Position numbers and translations under genes: made by a program
Shown: piece after piece, positions 1 to 9,781 of the stretch
Numbering within the stretch: position 1 is the stretch's first letter
How the letters are laid out: every line of letters starts with the position of its first letter
The notes under the pieces: generated by a model
Database searches by the model: none
What the model was told of the DNA's origin: nothing
What the model saw: the letters and a program-made list of their open reading frames with translations, nothing else
NCBI GenBank assembly: GCA_001931905.2
Contig: MSJI02000925.1
Location: 47,716 to 111,715 of the forward strand
Direction: 5' to 3'
DNA length: 64,000 nucleotides
From: Cladosporium sp. IMV 00045
Lineage: Eukaryota; Ascomycota; Dothideomycetes; Cladosporiales; Cladosporiaceae

Positions 1-335
1 CAGCCCGACTCACGTGCCATGCAAATGGACGACCACTTCACGAAATAAAAGAAACAAACAATCAAGCCTATAATCGGCTCTGAACCAGTTGTCCCAGCAA
101 GGAAAAATTCCATGACCTAGGATGTCCAATTCTCCGTTGGCTCAACAATGATTCGCCACAGCATCTCCCTCGCCCGCCAACACCCATCCCCAACCACCAA
201 CCCTCAACCAACAAACAAAACAAACAAATACAATTCCCATCCATCTCCCAACCCACAATGAACAAGTTTCTCAATCTCCTCACAACCAGCATCCCTCTTC
301 GCACGCACGTATATGCCCTCAAGTCTCGTGTCCCA
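1..335. other. window edge, no gene seen
   Basis: This stretch lies downstream of the SdhC-like gene and runs to the window edge. It is C-rich and has no convincing coding frame; the open frames on both strands are low-complexity Pro/Arg or Gly/Trp readings of C-rich DNA. It probably includes the 3' UTR of the neighbouring gene. Confidence 0.5.
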
Positions 336-1054
336 TCAAACCCACCAGACCAACCCCCCCGCTCCCCCAACCGAAGCAAGCACAACCCCCCATCCCGTCC
401 CCGCCACCATCCCCTTCCCCATCCCCCTCGCAAACCCCCACCCCAGCACCCTCAAAGAATTAAGTCCATGAAACAAGCCCACCCACGCCACCGCTCCTTT
501 CACCAACGCCTTGCTCAGACCCGACAAACCCGCAAAAGACGCTGCCATCGAGGCTGTGGAGAGGTCCAGGGGGGAGAAGAGGTAGAGCAGCGGGAAGAGG
601 TAGAAGGCCCCGCTCAGGAGGAGGCCGGTGTTGCGCATTAGGACCGAGAGGACGGAGGTTATTTGCGGCTTGTAGATGAGGAGGTGAGGGGAGAGGGGGC
701 GGTGGAGGCGTTGGGTCGGGAGGAGGGTGGTGGGGTGTTGGGTTTGTTTTGAAGTGAGGTCGGGGGCAGAATGGGTGGTGGTGGGGGTTTTGGTGCCGGT
801 GCTGGTGCTTTTGTCGCGGTTGGGGGGTTGGAGGGTTGTTGTTATTGTTGTTGTTGGTCCTGCTTTGAGGGCGAGTTTTGAGAAGGTTGGAAGGCGGTGG
901 GCGGATCTATGGGTGATGTGCCATGCTGTAGTGGGTGGGAAGCTCAGGGCCAGGCCTGTTGGATGTGCACTGTCGTGGTTAGTCGAGGTGAATCTTCTTT
1001 GCTCTTTGTTCACGCAGGGTATTGTGTCTCACCTCTGCGAGTGAGATGGGCCAT
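336..1054 (-). CDS. SdhC-like protein: divergent paralogue of the succinate dehydrogenase cytochrome b560 subunit
   Basis: Two exons (1033..1054 and 336..955) joined across an intron with donor GTGAGA, branch CTAAC and acceptor CAG give 213 aa. The N-terminus MAHLTRRG followed by a long basic, Ser/Thr-rich stretch looks like a mitochondrial presequence. Residues ~95-115 carry the family signature RPLSPHLLIYKPQ, followed by three hydrophobic segments. SdhC/Sdh3 anchors complex II in the inner membrane and helps form the ubiquinone site and haem pocket. The sequence is unusual: the usual S-x-x-x-R-I-T-G region reads SVLMRNTG, and the usual H-x-F-N-G-x-R-H-L-x-W-D block reads HGLNSLRVLGWG. The first His is kept, but the second His and the Asp are lost. 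It could be a paralogue alongside a standard SDHC elsewhere, or a degenerating gene. The family is clear; present activity is uncertain. Confidence 0.75.
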
Positions 1055-1525
1055 GTTGACGGACAGACAAGGTCGGTTCGTCGAATGACAAAGTTTCCGG
1101 TGGATGATCGATCGAAGTAGGAAACGTGGATGAGTACAAAGATATGCAAGTTGTATCGCCTGCTCTTACGTGCAGAAGGTAGCGTGTTCCTTAAGTTTAA
1201 CCTATTTCACTCTTGGAGCTCTTTGCTCGGAAATAAGGCATTCTGCCTGCGAGCGCGGACGGGAATGTTCACAATGGTTCTAGAATCAACCAATCGAACA
1301 GTACATTGCACTGCTTCACCATTCCTTCAAGACAAATCGTCACTTCTGATTGGAGTTTGTGATTCCTTCGCTGTGAAGTTAGGGCGGGGATATGCGGAGG
1401 AAGCGGAGTGGTGAGGATCGCATGCCATATGCAAGACTAGATATGGGGGCCAACGTCAACTTCAAACCAAGCGACAATCCGATGTAAAGTCCACCCTTTC
1501 CTTTCTTTCTTTTTCTTTTGCCTTT
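1055..1525. promoter_or_regulatory. intergenic: promoter side of SdhC-like gene and 3' end of the transcription factor
   Basis: No supported gene. Short open frames here resemble no protein. A pyrimidine-rich run (about 1495-1527) abuts the stop codon of the transcription factor gene and probably belongs to its 3' UTR. Confidence 0.4.
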
Positions 1526-3564
1526 CTACAAACTTGGCGCCCCCCAATCCACATTTCCCAAATCATCCAAGAAAGACAAATCCTCCAAATTCACCGGATA
1601 GTTCGGATCGAGATACGTGCCGAAAATGTCATCAATACCCTCAAACAGCCCCTGCCCGACGACATCGCCCTGCGAATTCAGCGTCCCCACCGCGTCAGCC
1701 TGACCGACGGGCTCCGCTGCATTTCGAGACGTGATAGTGGGCAGAGTGTCGACGTCCGTGTTCTTCTGGCCGTCGATGACGGGCTCGCCATCATCGCGAC
1801 AGGCACTTGCAAAACCGGCGAGGAGACGCTGGTCTTTGGATGGGCGCTGGATCCGGAAGGGAGAGAGGTCGGGAGCGCGGCGGAGTTCGTCGAGAACTCT
1901 CTGGGCGAGGATGGCCATGGCGTCGGCGGACGACCAGGTTCGGCGCAGCTCGTGGAGGGTCGTGCAGCAGGACTCGAAATCTATGCGCGCGTCTTCTTGT
2001 TGGTGCCGGAGTTGGTCCTGGCGCAGGCGTTGATAGAAGACTGACAGGGCGAGGGAGATGGCGTAGGGTAGTATGGGCAAGGCGTGCAAGGTGCCGAGGC
2101 GTTCTGGCCTCATTAGGCGGGTGACTTGGATGGCTGCTAGACTTTGCCGCACGTATGATGGGGTGGTGGCGCTTTGGACGTCGCGAATACCCTTAGATCG
2201 GTGCGAAAGTATGGCGGTGACAAGGTATGCAATGTGCAAAGTCGCCAATAAAGTTGGTGGCAATGTCCATCCTTGCAGCTCATCAATGATCTCCTCGAAA
2301 CCAGGGAAGACCTCTTCCCATCCAGTTATGGTAGGAGGATTACCGGGGCGATAGAACCCGATCACGTCGTTCATGATATGTGCGATCTTGAGCAGAATCT
2401 CAAAGGCAGGATACTCACTCTCTCCTTTTTCGAAAGGCTCGATGGCGATATCGTGGTCAGCCATGATGATGGGTCTTCCATTGATGGCAGCATTGAATCG
2501 ATCAAGCGTCCAGATGACCCAGAACAGCAACTTCATAGGCCTAGTGCTCCTAGTTGGAAGACTAGATTGCTGCCCAAGATGCAAGCCAAGCGTTTGGCAA
2601 TGATGCATCGCCTGTGTCACAAACAGCGAAGCATCCTCAGCTCCCTCTGGTCCTTCGATGTGAAAAGACATGAGTGCATTCATTCGAATCAGCGTTAGCC
2701 TGTCATAGCGACTAGACGTAGCAAGTGCGGTCTTGACAGAATTCTGCAAGTTGCTGCAAAAGTCTCTTGGTGCAACATAAGGTTCCGTATCTGGGGTGCG
2801 CAAGAAAGGCTCTGCTTCCTTGTCCTTTGCCGCGACCAGGCAAATTGCGTGGACATACGGTTCAGGTACAGCGCCTGCAGCATACGCCTCTCGGAACTCC
2901 ACCTCGTCAATGAAGGGAAGCATGGGATGAAGCCTGCGAAAGAATACGTCCACCAAGCCTGCCATCTGCGAGGATTGAGGTCTTGGAAGATTGCGCACAC
3001 CATTGGCGGCGGATGAAGAGTGCGCGTCGTTTGCAGTTCCAGCATTTGCCGCATCTCTGACTCTGATGAGTTCATTCCATTCCTGCCTATCGACCCAGAC
3101 GCCGACGTTAGTCAAAGCCTTTGCGCCTGGATGTTTCTGATGAGAGGGGTTGCGCTCCAGAAAACCGGCTTCTGGGTGTAAATCACTAATGAACTGCTGG
3201 GCCGTAGAGTCCATCAACGCGGACAGTGACATCCTTCGCTGAGTGCCTTTCCGGGTGTTGCTTTGCAGGACGCCATTGTTCAGACCGTGTGGAGTGGCGT
3301 TGTCACCAGAAAAAGCTGGAGAGGTGTTTTCAGTATGCCTCGAGCCTTCAGTGGCAGGAGTGTCTGCATCCGTCCGGCTGGGGTTTCTTTCCACAGCAAA
3401 GTGGACACATCGTTTCTGGAGGTTGAGGTCAGCATCATTCCTACACGTACTTGACTCAACATGGTCATCCATACCTTGCGAGAGCGACACGTATCACACG
3501 CTTTCGCCAGTCGCCGGCGCTTGGGCCCATCTCCCGCAAATTGCGAGACAAATGTATAGTCCAT
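1526..3564 (-). CDS. fungal Zn-cluster transcription factor with middle homology region
   Basis: Exon 1 (3475..3564) and exon 2 (1526..3415) are joined across a 59-nt intron with donor GTATGG, branch CTGAC and acceptor CAG, giving 659 aa. Splicing creates RRRLAKACDTCRSRKKRC at residues ~16-33, an exact C-x2-C-x6-C half of a Zn2Cys6 binuclear cluster. The second Cys triplet expected within the next ~25 residues is not seen. Residues ~170-400 resemble the fungal_trans middle homology region (FFRRLHPMLPFIDEVEF, then YVHAICLVAAKDKEAEPFLR, then LFWVIWTLDRFNAAINGRP). The C-terminus is acidic and may activate transcription. It is divergently transcribed from the reductase gene at 4180, 615 bp away, so regulation of that neighbour is a reasonable guess. 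The target is not deducible from sequence. Confidence 0.85.
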
Positions 3565-4179
3565 GATATCAGGTCTGCCTCGCTAATACCAAGAAATACC
3601 CTGTGAAGTGGGTCAGGCAGCATGAGGTGTAAGTGAGAGCCGGTATCGGTAGTGTGCTGTAGGTTGTCTGGCGCTAGGACTGGCGTGGATGCTTCCCCAG
3701 GGCACAACCCCAGAGGTCGGGGTCCCAGACAAACGCCGTAATGTTTTCGTGACAATGTCCGTCCGGGTGGCTGTGAGTTGAGGCGATCTATGTTATTGGA
3801 TGCCCACGGAAGCAACCATGCCATGGAAGATCGATGAGTACAAGTTGCCCTGTCCTGCAAAAACCCCACGTCGACGTCGTTTGGGTGCGTCGTCGCAGGT
3901 GCCTAGCTTGGCCGACCTCATTGGCCCTGCTAGTGGTGGACAACACCTGCCATTCGCATTTGCATATCTTGATATCATTTCTTCTTTCTGACTCTCCACT
4001 GATGATATCGCGAACAAGCTCCTCTTGATTTCAAGATCCGCCCAGAGATACCATGATAACCACGTAATCAAGCTGACAGTTGCCTTGCCTTGCCAAACAT
4101 CACACCTCACTTTCCACAGTCCCCTGGAATCACGCCTCCACTCACCGACAATTACCATATCATTCGCAAGGAGACAAAA
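3565..4179. promoter_or_regulatory. divergent promoter between transcription factor and reductase genes
   Basis: 615 bp separate the two start codons, which point away from each other. Both 5' UTRs and core promoters must lie here. The long minus-strand frame that crosses this region is a shadow of the reductase gene. No binding site could be assigned. Confidence 0.6.
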
Positions 4180-5151
4180 ATGACAACCAAACCCAACATC
4201 CTCATAATCGGCGGCACCGGCCTGATAGGCGAACACATCAGCAACGCCATCGTCGCCTCGCGCGAACACTTCGACCGCATCGCCCTCTTCACCTCGGCCA
4301 ACACGGTCTTCACCAAGGCCGCCTTCGTCGACGGGCTCAAAGCGCGCGACGTCGAGATCATCGTGGGCGACATCAAGCTGGCCGACGACGTGCGCGAAGC
4401 CTACAGCGGCTTCGACACCGTCGTCTCCTGCGTCGGCCGCCAGGTCATCGCCGCCCAGCAGGAGCTGATCCGCCTCGCCGACCGCCACCCGGACGTCAAG
4501 CGCTTCTTCCCGTCCGAGTACGGCACCGACGTCGTGCACAATGCCACCAGCAGCTCGGAGCTCCCGCATCAGGCCAAGCTGAAAGTTCGCGCTGCCCTCG
4601 AGCAGACTGACTCTCTCGAGTACACGTACCTCGTCACGGGCCCGTACGCAGACGCCAATCGCGGCTTGTATCTGAGCGCCGCACCCCCAGAAGCCGAAGA
4701 GAGCGGCTGCTTCGACGTCCAACGCAAGCGCGCAGTCCTGCTCGGCGACCCCGACGCAAAAATCAACCTAACCACAATGCGCGACGTCGGCGCCATGGTC
4801 GTAGCAGCGCTCCGCCACCGCGCCGAAAGCAAAAACCGCGCCTTGCTCTGCAACTCATTCACGACGACGCCCAACGCGATTCTGGCAGAATTCGAGCGGC
4901 AGAGCGGAGGCGAGAAATGGGACGTCGACGTGACGGACCTGCCCAAACTCAAGCAGTTGGAGAAAGAGGCCTGGGCGAAGCAGGATCCTCGCTCGGTGCC
5001 GCTTTCGCTGAGGCGGATTTGGACAGATGGTGGGACGCTTTATGGCCAGAAACGCGATAATGGCTTGATAGGGATGGAGGAGAGGGTTGATTCGTTGCAG
5101 AGCGCTGTGGAGCAGGCGATTAGACTGCAGACGCAGGGTGAGGTGGCTTAG
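4180..5151 (+). CDS. NmrA-like / isoflavone-reductase-family NAD(P)-dependent reductase
   Basis: 323 aa, single exon, usual length for the family. I chose the ATG at 4180 (context AAAAATGAC) because the protein from there begins directly with the Rossmann beta strand, PNILIIGGTGLIGEHI, whose GGTGLIG is the dinucleotide-binding loop. An in-frame upstream start at 4090 would add 30 unconvincing residues. RFFPSEYGTDV (~108-118) matches the F-P-S-E-[FY]-G block of PCBER/isoflavone reductases, and DVEIIVGDIK precedes it as in the family. Such fungal enzymes reduce aromatic or secondary-metabolite substrates, or act as redox sensors; the substrate is unknown. GC-rich codon use is clear and no intron is needed. 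Its divergent neighbour is a Zn-cluster regulator. Confidence 0.88.
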   Translation: MTTKPNILIIGGTGLIGEHISNAIVASREHFDRIALFTSANTVFTKAAFVDGLKARDVEIIVGDIKLADDVREAYSGFDTVVSCVGRQVIAAQQELIRLADRHPDVKRFFPSEYGTDVVHNATSSSELPHQAKLKVRAALEQTDSLEYTYLVTGPYADANRGLYLSAAPPEAEESGCFDVQRKRAVLLGDPDAKINLTTMRDVGAMVVAALRHRAESKNRALLCNSFTTTPNAILAEFERQSGGEKWDVDVTDLPKLKQLEKEAWAKQDPRSVPLSLRRIWTDGGTLYGQKRDNGLIGMEERVDSLQSAVEQAIRLQTQGEVA

Positions 5152-5489
5152 GGACTTGGTTCGAAACCTGGTAGTGGCTAGCAAACGCGGCATGGGGGAT
5201 GTCATGGGACTACTGGGTAGTTCGGCATGCGAAGCAAGCATAACTAGAGCCGCATTTTATTTCCATAACCGGTGGTACGTGACAGACGAAATGACTTGAC
5301 GAAAGGTATAGAATACGAAAATACAGTAGAGGAAATCGTCATTTGATCGATCTATCATGGTGCCATAGTGGCACTTTGTCACTGCATATCTGTACTTCCC
5401 TCAACACAGCGTGCCATGAAGCTATCTCGTTCACCTGAAAGTCAAAAAACCCATCAACCCCATCACACAGCACCACCACTCTCTCAATG
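5152..5489. other. convergent intergenic region
   Basis: About 340 bp between the convergent 3' ends of the reductase and chromodomain genes. It is AT-richer than its neighbours, contains no supported gene and presumably holds both 3' UTRs. Confidence 0.5.
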
Positions 5490-8400
5490 TCACTTCCTCT
5501 GCTTCCTGTCAGCCTGACTCCGAAGCCACTGATCCGGCGTCTCCACGACCAAGTACTTATACTCATTCGCCCACCCTCTCGGATCCGCATTAACAGGCGC
5601 ACCCAAACCCTGACCCGCAGCAAGCTGAGGCGCATGGCAAACAGAGAACCTGCGGTACTGGCTGGCATTCATATAACACCAGCCCGCGAACCAACTAACG
5701 GCATAATCCAGTGCTCTGACCGGATCAATCTGCTCCAGGTCCTGGAAAGTAGGCAAAGACTCCGGCGCGATGGAGACCAGATCCGCATCTTCGGAGGGGT
5801 TTCCCGGGTAATATTCGTCTTCCAGGTCGGACGGGGCGAGGTCGCTGATGACTTCGAACAGCGTCCGCCACAGCGAGTGGGGCCGGTCTTTGGTGCGTTC
5901 GATAGCGAGGTTCATGAGCCAGGTTCGCACGCCGGGGCGGGCGGCGACTTTGCATCGGAGGGCGCCGGGGGGCTTATTGTGGTTCATGGTGTTGATATTG
6001 TGCACAACTTGGATGGCTTTTTCGGGGTAGTCGAGGAATACGTCGTCGGTTATGAAGACGACGTCTCCCATGGGGAAGAGGCGTTGGCATTCGAATTTGG
6101 GGGCGCGCTTTTCGAGCGCGGCGAGAGGCGGGTTGAGGCCGACGGTGAAGACGCGCCAGGAGAGTTGGTAGAGGATCCCGCCTAGACCGCGGATGGACCA
6201 TAGGGGGACCTCGGGGTGTAGTACGATGAGGGTCGAAGAGTGTCTAACTTTGAGCAAATCGTCCCAAGCACCAGGGTCTAGTGATGTTCTAACTTTGAGT
6301 TGTTGGCCTTCGAAGGCTTTCGCCAAAAGCTTCACTTCCTCCGTGTGGGAGGGTGGCATCATGATGAAGGCTCTAGTCTCCTTTTGGCCTTCTCTGATGG
6401 TCAACAGATGATCTACGTCAACATCCAGCAATGCTGATATTGCTTCGGCGGGTGCGCTGGTTGCGTTCACAGGGACGGATGGAACTAAACGCTGTCCTTC
6501 TTCTTGCCGTGCCTCATTTGCAAGGACCGATAGCATCTTGAACTTCAGAGCAACCTTTGAGTTCATTGCTTGACTCGATTGGTCAAGAACCTTGAAGTCT
6601 TCTGTGCCCGTTGGAAACACGAGCAAAGCGAACTCGGATGACATGACAACACCGCAAGAGACGTGTGCCTTGCACATCTCAGCAAGTTGTCCAACCAAAT
6701 TGTTGCTAGATGCCTCGGGCACAATGTCGCCGCAGGGCAATTGTGCGCTTTCCTGTAACGCATTGCCGAAATAATGTTGAAGATCTGAAACATTGATCAT
6801 CTTCTGCATCTGCAATCGGGCTTGCGAGCCCAGTCTTTCACCCAACAGAGATTCGTCTCTTTGTGTGGCGCACGCTAGCTTTGCTTTGACCTCATATTCA
6901 ATACCTCCGCAATTCACGGAAAGAACGATATCGTGACTGAAAGCTGCCGGACCGTGAGATTGTTGAAATGAGGACAAAGGTTGCTCTGACGCCGGCGACA
7001 TCTGGCCAGGAGACATCACTACATTACGGCGTGACTGATCGTCAACGATCATGGGTGCAACCTGAGCACGTCCACCTGGACTCATTGCTGAGGGTGTTCG
7101 AAGCGGCGACTGCGCAGCAACACCCGCCATTTGATCCGGCACAGGAGGAGGGCCAAAGTTAGGCGGGTTCTGTAAAATGACATTGCTCCCCGGTCTCCCG
7201 GCATAAACGCCTGTATCACGGTGGGCGAATTTGCATTTATCCTCGGTCTTGTTGCAATGGCCATCCTTCCAGAAGCGACATGTTATGTCTTTCTGCTTGA
7301 AGATCTTTCGTGCCTCATAAGCGCTCATCTGTGTTGGGGCTTGACGGGGAGGAATTGGTTGCGGAGCAGTTGGGGTGTCGTTCTCGATTTCACGGTGCTC
7401 ATGATCACACCTTTTCTCGTCATTCGGACACAGGCCCTGTCGCCAGAGATCACAGGTGATGAAGAAGTGTGCAAACCAGCAGTCGTTTGGGTGTCTGTTG
7501 CAAACCCCATTTCGCCAACGCCAGCAAGTCTTGGTTCTCTCTTTTTCGGGATTCGCGTTGTATGAAGGAAACGCTGGATATGAGTGATCATTTGGCGGTG
7601 GCGGTGGCGAAATGCTACGCTGACTTTCTGGGGCAGGTGCATCACGTCTCCCAAATACACTAGGTATCGATCCTGCAGGAGCCTGGCCGGTGGGACGCCC
7701 GACTCTTGTTGGCATCTGGGCGTTTCTCGTATCGTGCGATGTTGTTGACGGTGGTGGAGCAGAAGCACCCGGCCGCGCGGGCTCTGACGGTTGCTTTGGA
7801 GGCGAATTTCTTGCAACAGAAGAAGCAGCAATTGCAGTAGTGCTCGCCACAGCCGAAGGTGGAAGCTCCATCCGCCCAGTAGCAGGGTTGTAAGTACCGA
7901 GCATACTGGGATCTGGCGCAGCTTCTTTTTCACCAAATTTGTGAAACCTATGCTGTTCTGACAGATTCTTGAACCTCTGCTCCCTTGGATCTTCACCGGT
8001 CCTGGTACGCTGCCTGCGAGAAGGTTCGGCATTGCCAAAGTTCATGAACGCATTGGCGACAGAGTTCGTTGAGACCGATGGTCGTTTGAGTGGTCTTTGA
8101 GGTGATCGCGAGTCCCCAGAGTCTCGTGCATGCGTTTGCTTTCGGGATTGCACGTCCTGCGATCCGGAAGTTGGCGCACTCTTGCGCGACGCTCCAGTAG
8201 CCGGGGCTGATGGTCGGTGAGTATTCTTTGTGTCAATGGATGAGGCGGACTTCTTCTTCTGCATTTCAATAATAGCTTGTGCAGGAGTAAGCTTCTTCGT
8301 AGCTTTGCCGTCTTTCTTTGCCACAGTTGAGCCAGTATTATTGCTGCGCGCTCCTGAAGCTGAGGAAGTTTTCTGCTTCGCAGGTGACCTTCCACGTATC

Positions 8401-9059
8401 GGAGCCTTCGACTTTCGTGATGTCTCTTCCATCAATAAATCCTCGCTGGTGGATCCGTTGTCTTCGGCACCATCATCACTGCTTTCCTCGCTCGACGAAG
8501 CCACAACAGTCGGCCTATCGAGGCTCTTCTTCACCGTCTGCGCCATGCCTTTCTTTTTGGTAGGCGAGTCAACAGGCCGTTTTCGACGGTTAGCAGGAGG
8601 ATCACCTCCATGTGGCCGTTCACCGGCGTCCCTCATCGCAACATCAGAAGCAGAGCCACCACTAACACTCCGCGTCCTCTCACGACGAAACCCCAACCTC
8701 TTCCTCTTCGCCGCACGCCGGCGAGCCCTCTCCTCCCTCTCCTCCTCATCCTTCAAGCAGGCCTCATCGTACACAGCCATATCAAAACCCTTCAAAGCGC
8801 CATTTTTGATCTGCAGTTTCGTCTGCCGCCACTCAGCCAGAATCTCCGCGGAATTCAGATTCTCGGCCGGCTCCCACGTCGAGCGGTGGAGAGGGTAGCC
8901 CTGCCATTTGATGAGGAATTGGGGCTCGCCTTCGTCGTCTGCTTCTTCGGCCAGGATCTTCTCGACGTCGTACCCTTCTTCCTCTTCGCTGGGTTCCGTC
9001 GAGTGGAGGGATATTGAGTCGTTGTCTGAATGATCGCTTTCTTGGAAGGGTGGTGCCAT
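5490..9059 (-). CDS. chromodomain protein with three CCCH zinc fingers
   Basis: 1189 aa in one open exon, starting at an ATG 40 codons before the domain core. Residues ~28-82 are a chromodomain: YDVEKILAE, FLIKWQGYPLHRSTWEP, then a closing helix. Y30, W52 and Y55 are the likely aromatic cage for methyl-lysine. Residues ~100-500 are basic, Ser/Pro-rich and probably disordered. Three C-x7-C-x6-C-x3-H fingers follow at C512-H531, C536-H555 and C594-H613, a spacing used by RNA-binding CCCH proteins. The C-terminal ~450 residues look folded (ALLVFPTGTEDF, later FITDDVFLDYP) but match no family I can name securely; a distant relation to the C-terminal region of fission-yeast Chp1 is possible and unproven. 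The layout suggests a nuclear histone-mark reader that also contacts RNA, which is inference. An apparently complete, continuous reading frame supports a functional gene. Confidence 0.85.
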   Translation of the reverse strand: MAPPFQESDHSDNDSISLHSTEPSEEEEGYDVEKILAEEADDEGEPQFLIKWQGYPLHRSTWEPAENLNSAEILAEWRQTKLQIKNGALKGFDMAVYDEACLKDEEEREERARRRAAKRKRLGFRRERTRSVSGGSASDVAMRDAGERPHGGDPPANRRKRPVDSPTKKKGMAQTVKKSLDRPTVVASSSEESSDDGAEDNGSTSEDLLMEETSRKSKAPIRGRSPAKQKTSSASGARSNNTGSTVAKKDGKATKKLTPAQAIIEMQKKKSASSIDTKNTHRPSAPATGASRKSAPTSGSQDVQSRKQTHARDSGDSRSPQRPLKRPSVSTNSVANAFMNFGNAEPSRRQRTRTGEDPREQRFKNLSEQHRFHKFGEKEAAPDPSMLGTYNPATGRMELPPSAVASTTAIAASSVARNSPPKQPSEPARPGASAPPPSTTSHDTRNAQMPTRVGRPTGQAPAGSIPSVFGRRDAPAPESQRSISPPPPPNDHSYPAFPSYNANPEKERTKTCWRWRNGVCNRHPNDCWFAHFFITCDLWRQGLCPNDEKRCDHEHREIENDTPTAPQPIPPRQAPTQMSAYEARKIFKQKDITCRFWKDGHCNKTEDKCKFAHRDTGVYAGRPGSNVILQNPPNFGPPPVPDQMAGVAAQSPLRTPSAMSPGGRAQVAPMIVDDQSRRNVVMSPGQMSPASEQPLSSFQQSHGPAAFSHDIVLSVNCGGIEYEVKAKLACATQRDESLLGERLGSQARLQMQKMINVSDLQHYFGNALQESAQLPCGDIVPEASSNNLVGQLAEMCKAHVSCGVVMSSEFALLVFPTGTEDFKVLDQSSQAMNSKVALKFKMLSVLANEARQEEGQRLVPSVPVNATSAPAEAISALLDVDVDHLLTIREGQKETRAFIMMPPSHTEEVKLLAKAFEGQQLKVRTSLDPGAWDDLLKVRHSSTLIVLHPEVPLWSIRGLGGILYQLSWRVFTVGLNPPLAALEKRAPKFECQRLFPMGDVVFITDDVFLDYPEKAIQVVHNINTMNHNKPPGALRCKVAARPGVRTWLMNLAIERTKDRPHSLWRTLFEVISDLAPSDLEDEYYPGNPSEDADLVSIAPESLPTFQDLEQIDPVRALDYAVSWFAGWCYMNASQYRRFSVCHAPQLAAGQGLGAPVNADPRGWANEYKYLVVETPDQWLRSQADRKQRK

Positions 9060-9781
9060 GGTGTTTATGTATTTCTCATATTTTGTGTTGGAATGCGTGC
9101 ATCCGGTTTGTGAATGCTAGCAGGAGTGGCGTTTGTGGCGTGGTGAAACAACTTCACCACGCGCGTTTGCAACTGAAGTCGACCCGCGAATCTGACACGT
9201 CCTTTCTCCGTTTTCAGTGTTGATTTGACGAGATCGCGAGAGTGGAATGCTAATGTCAAGATGATGTTTGCATGTTAGAAGTCGTAAAGCACTACGAGCT
9301 CGAGAAATCAAGTGGCGACTTTGCAATGAAGATTGGAAGGCGCGTTTGCAGGTGCTTCGAACAAGAGCGCTGCAGGTGGGGCTTGTCACGTGCAGCTATC
9401 CACCCCTTGCATTCGCCTCATCGATATGAATATTTACTTCACTAGGTATTGAATGATTTTTTGGCTCGTACGAAAACACGTGACTAGATTACTACCTATT
9501 GTGACAGAAAGGAAAAATAGTGGTATATACGCTTCACCAGAAAAAAGGAAACAAACAGGATCAAAATACAAAAGCACACCCAAGCATGACATCCAAGCAG
9601 AACGTAAGGAGACCAAAAAAATCCCACGACAACGCTCATCGCTATGCTTGGAGGCACCAAAACGACATAAGAAAAAAGAAAAAGGCAAAACACCTCGTGA
9701 ACTCGTTGCCACCCGTGGCCGATCCATGCGCTTACCAACATGTGATTAAGATGTAGCAGACTCAAGCTCAGCTCGATTATC
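9060..9781. other. intergenic: chromodomain gene promoter and CHS7 3' region
   Basis: 722 bp. The part next to 9059 should hold the chromodomain gene's promoter; the part next to 9781 is downstream of CHS7 and is A-rich on the plus strand. The overlapping ~90-codon frames on both strands at 9434-9765 have no protein-like composition and are rejected. Confidence 0.45.

Noticed and set aside
3793..4722. 309-codon minus-strand frame
   Set aside because: It lies opposite the reductase gene, whose Rossmann motif and family blocks are on the plus strand; the antisense product has no recognisable sequence. GC-rich third positions keep the opposite strand open.
5487..6185. 232-codon plus-strand frame
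   Set aside because: Antisense to the 3' part of the chromodomain gene; no independent protein features.
9434..9765. Overlapping ~90-codon frames on both strands
   Set aside because: A-rich 3' region of CHS7; neither strand looks like protein.
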